DNA of 12,487 bases, taken from the NCBI GenBank assembly GCA_964653555.1, contig CAZZFT010000148.1, positions 1 to 12,487 of the forward strand, given 5' to 3'. The position numbers and the translations under genes were made by a program. Source of the stretch: JAHEJV01 sp964653555 (lineage in GTDB: Bacteria > Myxococcota_A > UBA9160 > SMWR01). Under the pieces are notes generated by a model. It saw nothing but the letters and a program-made list of their open reading frames with translations. It did no database searches and was not told the origin of the DNA. Positions 7,063 through 12,487 of this stretch are shown piece by piece (position 1 is the stretch's first letter; each line of letters begins with the position of its first letter).

Positions 7063-7578
7063 TCAGGACGCGGGTTCGTCGTCGGGCTCGGCGGCGGCCT
7101 CGCCTTCGCTCGCGAGCAGCTCGAGGACCAGGATGCCGACGCCGACGACGATGAACGTGTCGGCGAGATTGAAGTCGGGCCAGCTGTAGCCGCGCCAGAG
7201 CTTGAAGTGGAGAAAGTCGACGACCTCGCCGCGGAAGACCCGGTCCAGCAGGTTGCCGACGGCGCCACCGAGAATCAGGCCGAGCGCGAGCGCCGACAGC
7301 CGGTCCCCCGGGGCCAGCTGCCGGAAGAAGGAGAGGATGATCAGCACGGCGACGAGCGAGACGCCGATGAAGACCGCCAGTCGGATCTGCGGATCACCAT
7401 CGGCGAACAGGCCGAAGGCGGCACCGGGATTGCGCACGTGAGTGAGGTAAAAGAACCCCTCGATCACGGGAATGCGGTCGGCGTAGGAGAGATTGCGATC
7501 GACCACGTACTTGGAGACGAGGTCGAGCGGCAGACTGATGGCGAAAGCGACTAGCGCAAACCAGTACTTGGGCTGCAT
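7063..7578 (-). CDS. lspA: Lipoprotein signal peptidase (signal peptidase II)
   Basis: Inner-membrane aspartic protease that removes signal peptides from diacylglyceryl-modified prolipoproteins just before the lipidated cysteine. Seen in 171 residues: four hydrophobic segments (about 5-22, 65-83, 95-110 and 139-154), RNPGAAFGLF (49-58), and the catalytic blocks GNLLDR (108-113), VVDF with Asp121 and FNLAD with Asp140. The 19-residue spacing of the two aspartates and the upstream Asn109, Asp112 and Arg113 match the family pattern. The last 15 or so residues are acidic and non-conserved. I chose the ATG at 7578 because MQPKYW directly precedes the first membrane helix; GTG codons at 7581 and 7599 would add one or seven residues, and none has a clear Shine-Dalgarno. 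It lies 37 bases after a lipoprotein gene, itself a predicted LspA substrate. Confidence 0.95.
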   Translation of the reverse strand: MQPKYWFALVAFAISLPLDLVSKYVVDRNLSYADRIPVIEGFFYLTHVRNPGAAFGLFADGDPQIRLAVFIGVSLVAVLIILSFFRQLAPGDRLSALALGLILGGAVGNLLDRVFRGEVVDFLHFKLWRGYSWPDFNLADTFIVVGVGILVLELLASEGEAAAEPDDEPAS

Positions 7579-7615
7579 CACGGGCGCGGAACCTATCACG
7601 GGGGTCGGGGTGGGT

Positions 7616-8122
7616 CTAACGGAGCTCGGCCGCGCTCAGCTGGCCGTCGCCCCACACGGCGGGTGCGCCTCGAGCAGCCGCATCGAGCAGCACTCGCGCC
7701 TCTCGATCTCGACCCTGGAGCGCGAGCGCCGCGCCCCGCAGTCCGTCGCAGTGTAGCCGCGCCCCGGGGGAGTCCAGGTCGAGGGATTCGAGCAGGCCGG
7801 CGGCGCGATCGACATACGCCAATGCGCTGCGCGCCTCGCCGACTTCGACGTAGTGACGGGCGAGGGCCAGGTACGCCCAGGGATTGCTCGCGTCGACCTG
7901 AAGTGCGCGCTCGTACTGGCTGACGCCGAGCGCGCTGTCGCCCGCGATCTCCGCGTCGAGACCCGCGACGACGAAGTCCTGGCTGGCGCGGAAGACATCG
8001 TCCCCCCCGGAGAGCTGGGAGACCCGCGGCGTCGTGCCGCGCGTCACGACGCCGGCGCAGCCCGCCAGCGCGACCAGCGCCAGCGCGGCGAGCAGCCGGA
8101 TCAGAGGTTTTCGCTCAGCCAT
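7616..8122 (-). CDS. TPR-containing lipoprotein
   Basis: Function not recognised beyond its architecture. Seen in 168 residues: a basic start and hydrophobic signal (1-18) with lipobox LAGC, lipidated Cys22, then a short linker and a helical region. Residues about 63-112 read as TPR-like helices, GVSQYERALQVDASNPWAYLALARHYVEVGEA in pattern, with a further helical pair to about 150. It is expected to be anchored to a membrane on the periplasmic side and to mediate protein contacts. The ATG at 8122 lies 22 bases inside the 3' end of the PBP gene in another frame; no good Shine-Dalgarno precedes it, so coupling to PBP translation is likely. Its neighbours are a peptidoglycan synthase and the lipoprotein peptidase, so a role as PBP partner or envelope-assembly factor is possible by analogy with LpoA/LpoB, but no similarity to those was seen. 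Confidence 0.82.
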   Translation of the reverse strand: MAERKPLIRLLAALALVALAGCAGVVTRGTTPRVSQLSGGDDVFRASQDFVVAGLDAEIAGDSALGVSQYERALQVDASNPWAYLALARHYVEVGEARSALAYVDRAAGLLESLDLDSPGARLHCDGLRGAALALQGRDREARVLLDAAARGAPAVWGDGQLSAAELR

Positions 8123-10536
8123 CGCAGGAAACGCCGGTGGATCGCGTCGGACTCGGGACTGTCCCCGTCGGGGCAGAACGTAGTGGGCAGGGTTCCGGGC
8201 AGGAAGTACTCGCTGCGGTGCTCCGGGCAGCCGCGTAGCGCGATCGCCCCGGTCGACGGTGCGATCTCGGCGCGCTCGAGGTCCGGGGGTCGGGGAAAGG
8301 CGCCCCGCACCGTGCCCCCCGACACGTCCTCCATGAAGCGCCGCCAGATCGGCATCGCGCCGACGCTGCTGGCGAGGCCGATGCTGCGCGGCTCGTCGAA
8401 TCCGATCCAAACGACGGCCACCAGCTCGGGCGTGAAGCCCACGAACCACAGATCGCGCTCGTCGTCGGTGGTTCCGGTCTTGGCCGCGATCGGACCGCGC
8501 AGACCACCCGCGTACAGACCGGCGGCGGTCCCGCGCGTCGCAACACCCTCGAGCAACGAGGTGGCGAGGAAGGCCGTGCCCGGGTCGAGCACGCGCTCGA
8601 AGCGCAACTCCCGGCGGGCGAGCACGTCGCCCGCGGGATCGACCACGTCCTCGATCGCCTGGGTCTCGGGGCGAACGCCGCCGCTGGCGAGCGTCGCGTA
8701 GGCGCGCGCCAGCTCGAGGGGAGTGATCTCGGCTGTGCCGAGCGCCAGGCTCGGCACAGCGGGCAGGTGGCTCTCGATGCCGAGCCGGTGGGCCACCTCC
8801 ACCACCTGGTTCAGCCCCACTTCGCCTGCGAGGCGCACGGTGGCCACGTTGAGGGAGCGCTCGATGGCCTCGCGCACGCCGACCCGTCCGTGGTACTTGC
8901 CGTCGAAGTTCTGGGGGCGCCAGGGCCCGTTGGGAGTCGACAGCTCGAGCGGGGAGTCGTCGAGCACGCTGGCGAGGGTGATCACCGGACCGGCGGCACG
9001 CGGCTCGAGACCGGCGACGTACACGAAGGGCTTGAACACGCTCCCGGTCTGACGCCGGGCCTGGCTGCAGCGGTCGAACTGGGAGACGCGATAGTCGCGA
9101 CCGCCCACCAGGGCGAGCAGCTCCCCCGTCTGAGGCCGCAGCACCACGAGACATCCCTGCAGGCGGCGGCCGGGATCGTCGCTGGCGAGAGAGGGTCGCC
9201 GCTTCTCGATCGCCTCCAGCCCCTCGTGCAGCGCGCGCGCGGCGATCTGCTGGAGGCGACGGTCGAGGGTCGAGTAGATGCGCAGGCCCTCCTCGGTGAG
9301 CTGCTCCGAGGAATAGGTCTCGGTGAGCTGGCGGTGCAGCAGGTCGAGGAAGTACCGCGCGTCGCCCGACTCGGGCGTCACCGTGGCGAGGCGCAGTGGC
9401 TCCGCGATGGCCAGCTCGTACTGCTGATCCGTCAGCCGGCCCTGGTTCTTCATCAGCTCGAGCACGAGGTTGCGCCGCGCGATGGCGCGCTCGGGCTCCC
9501 GGTAGGGCGAGATCCCGTTGGGGCTCTGGATGATCGCCGCGATCAGCCCCGACTCGGCCACCGTCAGGCGGCTGGCGGGCTTTCCGAAGTAGAGGTGCGA
9601 CGCCTCCCCCACACCGTGCACGGCCGTCGCACCGCGCTGTCCGAGATAGATCTCGTTCAGGTAGGCCTTGAGGATGGCATCCTTGTCGTAACGGGCCTCG
9701 ACGATCAGCGCCATCGCCGCCTCGCGCAGCTTGCGCGAGAGCGTGCGCTCCGGAGTGAGGAAGAAGTTCTTCACCAGCTGCTGGGTGAGTGTGCTGCCCC
9801 CCTGCTCGACGCGGCCCGCACGCAGGTTCGCCAGCGCGGCGCCGGCGATCCGCCGCAGGTCGATTCCGGGGTGCGTCTCGAAGCGCTGGTCCTCGACCGC
9901 CAGCACCGCGTCGATCAGGTAGCGGGGGAGCTCGTCGAGGACGACGAGCTCCCGCTGCTCGCGCACCGGTCCGTAGTACGCTCCCAGCGGCTCGGGCTCG
10001 AGCATGACCGCACCCATGGACCGGCCCGTGGGCAGCTCGCGGATGTCGGCGATCTTCGACCCGCGAAGCCGGATCACGATGTCGCGGTCCGGCTCGGGGC
10101 GGGTGGGGTGCTCGAAGGCGCGCAGGTGGACGCGCACGCGACCGCTCTCCCAGACGAGCTGCCCGGGGGGCAGATCGGTGGCCGAGCCGGCGTCGCGGTA
10201 GCCGAGGCGCATCAGGGACTCGCGGAGCCCGAAGCGCTGCCAGTCCATCCCCGGGTACAGGATGGCCGGCGCGCTGTAGACCCGGGACGGCAGCCGGAAC
10301 TGGGTGCCCTCGAAGCGGGCCCGAACCTGGCGGTCGAGACCGACCAGGGTCGCCGCGACGGCGAAGCCGCCGGTGAAGCTCGCGGCGAGCACTCCCCAGC
10401 CGAGCAGCCGCATCCAGCGGGGGATGCGCCATCGGCTTCCCCCGCCCCGACCTCCGCCGCCGCCGCGGGGGGCGCGCGAAGTGCCGCGCCGCCGGCGCGG
10501 GGCGCCGGTGCGCCGTCCAACACCCGCTCGTGCCAA
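8101..10536 (-). CDS. Bifunctional class A penicillin-binding protein, PBP1b type
   Basis: Polymerises lipid II into glycan strands and cross-links peptides in the periplasm, anchored in the inner membrane. Seen in 811 residues from TTG 10536: Arg/Gly-rich cytoplasmic tail (1-41), one membrane helix (about 43-66), a UB2H-like region (about 85-170) as in PBP1b, a GT51 glycosyltransferase domain with EDQRFETHPG (215-224, catalytic Glu215), GGSTLTQQLVKN (246-257) and RKLREAAMALIVE (second Glu272), then a transpeptidase with SVFK (Ser499, Lys502), SLN (561-563) and KTGT (686-689). The C-terminal tail has Cys770 and Cys788. The frame is open far upstream with no stop. The first ATG in this part, at 10413, would start directly at the membrane helix and has no Shine-Dalgarno, whereas the TTG has GGGAG eight bases upstream. 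The 3' end overlaps the TPR lipoprotein gene by 22 bases. Confidence 0.94.
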   Translation of the reverse strand: MARAGVGRRTGAPRRRRGTSRAPRGGGGGRGGGSRWRIPRWMRLLGWGVLAASFTGGFAVAATLVGLDRQVRARFEGTQFRLPSRVYSAPAILYPGMDWQRFGLRESLMRLGYRDAGSATDLPPGQLVWESGRVRVHLRAFEHPTRPEPDRDIVIRLRGSKIADIRELPTGRSMGAVMLEPEPLGAYYGPVREQRELVVLDELPRYLIDAVLAVEDQRFETHPGIDLRRIAGAALANLRAGRVEQGGSTLTQQLVKNFFLTPERTLSRKLREAAMALIVEARYDKDAILKAYLNEIYLGQRGATAVHGVGEASHLYFGKPASRLTVAESGLIAAIIQSPNGISPYREPERAIARRNLVLELMKNQGRLTDQQYELAIAEPLRLATVTPESGDARYFLDLLHRQLTETYSSEQLTEEGLRIYSTLDRRLQQIAARALHEGLEAIEKRRPSLASDDPGRRLQGCLVVLRPQTGELLALVGGRDYRVSQFDRCSQARRQTGSVFKPFVYVAGLEPRAAGPVITLASVLDDSPLELSTPNGPWRPQNFDGKYHGRVGVREAIERSLNVATVRLAGEVGLNQVVEVAHRLGIESHLPAVPSLALGTAEITPLELARAYATLASGGVRPETQAIEDVVDPAGDVLARRELRFERVLDPGTAFLATSLLEGVATRGTAAGLYAGGLRGPIAAKTGTTDDERDLWFVGFTPELVAVVWIGFDEPRSIGLASSVGAMPIWRRFMEDVSGGTVRGAFPRPPDLERAEIAPSTGAIALRGCPEHRSEYFLPGTLPTTFCPDGDSPESDAIHRRFLRWLSENL

Positions 10537-10610
10537 CGACCTCTCTCCCAAACCCGCCGACGAGGACGGTAGCTTGCGCCGCGACCCGGCGTCACCGAGA
10601 TTCGGGCTCC
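10537..10610. promoter_or_regulatory. Divergent promoter region between the PBP gene and argH
   Basis: These 74 bases separate two divergent gene groups and must hold or adjoin their promoters unless leaders extend into the genes. I see only weak candidates: GTGACG, then 17 bases, then CTACCG on the minus strand, and TAGCTT on the plus strand. Neither is convincing, so no exact promoter is called. Confidence 0.4.
10545..10549 (-). promoter_or_regulatory. Shine-Dalgarno supporting the PBP TTG start
   Basis: On the minus strand the purine run GGGAGAGAGG ends three bases before TTG 10536, with GGGAG at a spacing of eight. No ATG or GTG candidate nearby has a comparable site, so this decides the proposed start. 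Confidence 0.55.
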
Positions 10611-12089
10611 ATGAGTCGCGGCGGGGATGGAAGACGAGCGCGACCGGCGGCGGACTCCCCCGACGCGCCGGCGCCGCAAGGGTCGACGTCCAAGCCCTGG
10701 GGGGGTCGCTTCCGCGAGGACACCGACCCCACCGTCGAGCGCTTCTCCGCCTCGATCGACTTCGACCGCGCCCTCGCCCGCTACGACCTGCGTCTGTCTC
10801 TCGCCCACGCGGAGATGCTGAACCGGGTCGGGCTGCTCGAGGAGGCCGACCTCTCCGCGCTCCGCCGCGGCCTTGCCGACATCGCCTCCGAGATCGAGGC
10901 CGGCCGGTTCCCCTTCGACGCCTCGCTCGAGGACATCCACATGAACGTGGAGGCGCGGCTGCGCGATCGGATCGGGGCGGCGGCGGGCCGCCTGCACACG
11001 GGACGCAGCCGCAACGATCAGGTCGCCACCGATCTCTCCCTCTACCTGCGCGACGCTGCGCGGGCGGCGCGCGCGGGCCTGCTCGGGCTCCAGGAGGTGC
11101 TGATCGCCCGGGCCCGCGAGCACGTCGACACCGTGCTCCCGGGCTACACGCACCTCCAGCGCGCCCAGCCGGTCCGGCTCGCCCACCACTGGCTCGCCTT
11201 CGTGGAGATGTTCGGGCGCGACGGACAGCGCTTCCGCGACCTCGGCACGCGGCTCGCCCTGTGCCCGCTCGGCTCGGGCGCACTCGCGGGCTCGACGCTG
11301 CCGCTCGACCGGGAGGCCACGGCCCGCGCCCTCGGCTTCGCCGCGCCCTCGCGCAACAGCATGGACGCAGTCGCGTCGCGCGACACGGGGCTCGAGTTCC
11401 TCGCCCACGGGGCGATCGCCCAGGTGCACCTGTCGCGCCTGGCCGAAGAGCTGGTGCTGTGGTCCACGGCGGAGTTCGGCTTCGTCGAGCTGGCCGACGC
11501 CTACTCGACGGGCTCGAGCCTGATGCCCCAGAAGAAGAACCCGGACGTGCCGGAGCTGGTCCGCGGGAAGGCGGGGCGCGCGATCGGCAATCTGGTGGCG
11601 CTGCTCACCGTGCTCAAGGGCCTGCCGCTGACCTACAACCGCGATCTCCAGGAGGACAAGGAGCCGATCTTCGACACGGCACGCACGCTGCGCGACTCGC
11701 TCGAGGTGATGGCGGGGGCGATCGCCACGCTGCGCGTGGACGCCGGTCGCATGCGCGCGGCCGCCGACGATCCGATGCTGCTCGCCACGGACCTGGCCGA
11801 GGCCCTGGTGCGCCAGGGCGTCCCCTTCCGCGAGGCCCACGAGGCGGTGGGCCGGATCGTCGCCCACTGCGTCGAGAAGGACGCCGACCTGCGCTCGCTC
11901 TCGCGCGAGGATCTGCGCGCCTTCCACGCCGGATTCCCGTCTGGCGCGAGCGAGCTGCTCTCGCTGGAGCGGGCCCTGGAGGAGCGATCGCTGCCCGGAG
12001 GGCCGGCGCGCCAGCGCGTGCTCGAGTCCCTCGACGTCGCGGAAGCGGAGCTGCGCACCGCCCGGCGCGAGCTGGAGTCCGCTCCGTGA
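10611..12089 (+). CDS. argH: Argininosuccinate lyase
   Basis: Cleaves argininosuccinate to arginine and fumarate, the last step of arginine synthesis, in the cytoplasm as a tetramer. Seen in 492 residues: KPWGGRF (28-34), SASIDFDRALARYD (46-59), MNVEARL (111-117), TGRSRNDQVATD (130-141), YTHLQRAQP (179-187), and the fumarate lyase signature GSSLMPQKKNPD (301-312) carrying the catalytic serine loop. Family length is about 460; the extra residues are an N-terminal extension of some 25 residues rich in Arg, Pro and Ala before WGGRF. I chose the ATG at 10611 because it is the only in-frame ATG close to the conserved start. An ATG at 10530 would add 27 unconserved residues and overlap the divergent PBP start. 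A clear Shine-Dalgarno is lacking. The TGA overlaps the next gene's GTG. Confidence 0.96.
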   Translation: MSRGGDGRRARPAADSPDAPAPQGSTSKPWGGRFREDTDPTVERFSASIDFDRALARYDLRLSLAHAEMLNRVGLLEEADLSALRRGLADIASEIEAGRFPFDASLEDIHMNVEARLRDRIGAAAGRLHTGRSRNDQVATDLSLYLRDAARAARAGLLGLQEVLIARAREHVDTVLPGYTHLQRAQPVRLAHHWLAFVEMFGRDGQRFRDLGTRLALCPLGSGALAGSTLPLDREATARALGFAAPSRNSMDAVASRDTGLEFLAHGAIAQVHLSRLAEELVLWSTAEFGFVELADAYSTGSSLMPQKKNPDVPELVRGKAGRAIGNLVALLTVLKGLPLTYNRDLQEDKEPIFDTARTLRDSLEVMAGAIATLRVDAGRMRAAADDPMLLATDLAEALVRQGVPFREAHEAVGRIVAHCVEKDADLRSLSREDLRAFHAGFPSGASELLSLERALEERSLPGGPARQRVLESLDVAEAELRTARRELESAP

Positions 12090-12265
12090 CTCGCCCCTCG
12101 AGGCAGCGCGCGCGGGCGCTCCTCGTCTCCCTGGCACTCGGCCTGTGCGCGTGCGGACACTACGCGCCGCCGATCCGCCCCAAGCCCGCCGAGGCCGCGG
12201 GCGCCGCGACGTCGGCGCCCGCGCATCCCGACGACGACGAGGAGACCCGACGCGATGCCCCGTGA
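12086..12265 (+). CDS. Small lipoprotein, LptM/YifL-like by position
   Basis: A 59-residue protein starting at GTG 12086, which overlaps the argH stop as GTGA and has GGAG eight bases upstream. Seen: an Arg-rich start, a hydrophobic stretch (11-20), a lipobox LCAC with Cys23 as the likely lipidated residue, then GHYAPPIRPKP and a low-complexity Ala/Pro/acidic tail. It ends 11 bases inside dapF. Family knowledge: LptM (YifL) of E. coli is a similarly tiny lipoprotein with CG after its lipobox and a Pro-rich tail, encoded directly before dapF, and it assists LptD maturation in the outer membrane; related small lipoproteins lie next to argH and lysA in other proteobacteria. The LptM assignment is an inference from size, CG motif and gene order; the usual KGPL-type residues are not matched well. 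Cysteine at lipobox position -2 is unusual. Confidence 0.75.
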   Translation: MTRPSRQRARALLVSLALGLCACGHYAPPIRPKPAEAAGAATSAPAHPDDDEETRRDAP

Positions 12266-12487
12266 GCTCCCGTTCACCAAGATGCACGGCGCCGGCAACG
12301 ACTTCGTGGTGCTCGACAGTCTACGCGACGCTCTGCCGCCGATCGAGCCGATCGCGGCATTCCTGTGCGACCGCCACCGGGGTATCGGCGCCGATCAGCT
12401 TCTGGTGGTGCGCCCCAGCACGAGCGCCGACTTCCGGATGGAGATCTGGAACGCGGACGGCTCCCAGGTGGAGATGTGCGCCAACGG
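12255..12487 (+). CDS. dapF: Diaminopimelate epimerase, N-terminal part (continues beyond window)
   Basis: Interconverts LL- and meso-diaminopimelate for lysine and peptidoglycan synthesis in the cytoplasm. Seen in the 77 complete codons present: FTKMHGAGNDFVVLD (7-21), DRHRGIGADQLLVV (39-52), FRMEIWNADGS (60-70) and MCANG (74-78) with Cys75 corresponding to the first catalytic cysteine of the family. The ATG at 12255 has GGAG nearby upstream and lies 11 bases before the end of the small lipoprotein gene, so the three plus-strand genes form a tightly packed operon. The second catalytic cysteine would lie beyond the window. Confidence 0.96.
   Translation, partial: MPRELPFTKMHGAGNDFVVLDSLRDALPPIEPIAAFLCDRHRGIGADQLLVVRPSTSADFRMEIWNADGSQVEMCAN

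Noticed and set aside
7579..7599. GTG starts for lspA at 7581 and 7599
   Set aside because: They cannot be excluded, but they lack a Shine-Dalgarno and add non-conserved residues before the first helix; ATG 7578 gives the usual length.
8123..10432. In-frame upstream extension of the TPR lipoprotein gene across the PBP gene
   Set aside because: The extension is an out-of-frame reading of the PBP gene; the lipoprotein signal and lipobox start at ATG 8122.
10530..10610. Upstream ATG for argH
   Set aside because: It would add unconserved residues, overlap the divergent PBP start and leave no promoter space; ATG 10611 is nearer the conserved start.
10537..11283. Upstream extension of the PBP frame into argH
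   Set aside because: It runs antisense to argH, with Arg/Gly-biased sequence and no conserved PBP part before the tail starting at TTG 10536.
10304..12085. 653-codon plus-strand frame ending in the small lipoprotein
   Set aside because: Only the last 59 codons are a real gene; the rest is another frame of argH and the opposite strand of the PBP start.

Overview
The window is very GC-rich, gene-dense chromosomal DNA from a Gram-negative bacterium. Long shadow ORFs, GTG/TTG starts and stop/start overlaps are common. Two lipoproteins, signal peptidase II, a UB2H-type bifunctional penicillin-binding protein and an argH-lipoprotein-dapF order all suggest a cell with an outer membrane. A deltaproteobacterial-type lineage (Myxococcota, Desulfobacterota or relatives) would fit, but this is inferred from gene content and composition only. 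No mobile element, CRISPR array, tRNA or rRNA was seen.

Region 1 (1-6930, minus strand) is a catabolic or central-carbon cluster. In transcription order it holds an IclR-family regulator, a short NAD(P)-malic enzyme, an acyl-CoA carboxylase carboxyltransferase subunit, a 909-residue biotin carboxylase/biotin carrier subunit and the first codons of a nucleoside hydrolase-like gene that leaves the window. The last three are tightly joined: TAG directly followed by GTG, then a GTGA overlap. A TTGACA-16-GATAAG promoter lies upstream of iclR. The genes could link acyl-CoA carboxylation (malonyl- or methylmalonyl-CoA) with malate-to-pyruvate/NAD(P)H conversion under IclR control. The carboxylase substrate cannot be read from the sequence.

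Region 2 (7063-10536, minus strand) is an envelope cluster: a class A PBP of the PBP1b type, a TPR lipoprotein overlapping its 3' end, and lspA. The PBP most likely starts at a TTG with a strong Shine-Dalgarno sequence, which restores the basic cytoplasmic tail.

Region 3 (10611-12487, plus strand) is divergently oriented: argH, a 59-codon lipoprotein gene and the start of dapF, with 4-bp and 11-bp overlaps. The tiny lipoprotein sits where LptM/YifL-type lipoproteins are found next to dapF or lysA in other proteobacteria.

Most genes are ordinary housekeeping or metabolic genes. The most unusual items are the divergent biotin carboxylase, with a roughly 60-residue insertion and altered ATP-site residues, its coupling to a nucleoside hydrolase, and the small LptM-like lipoprotein.
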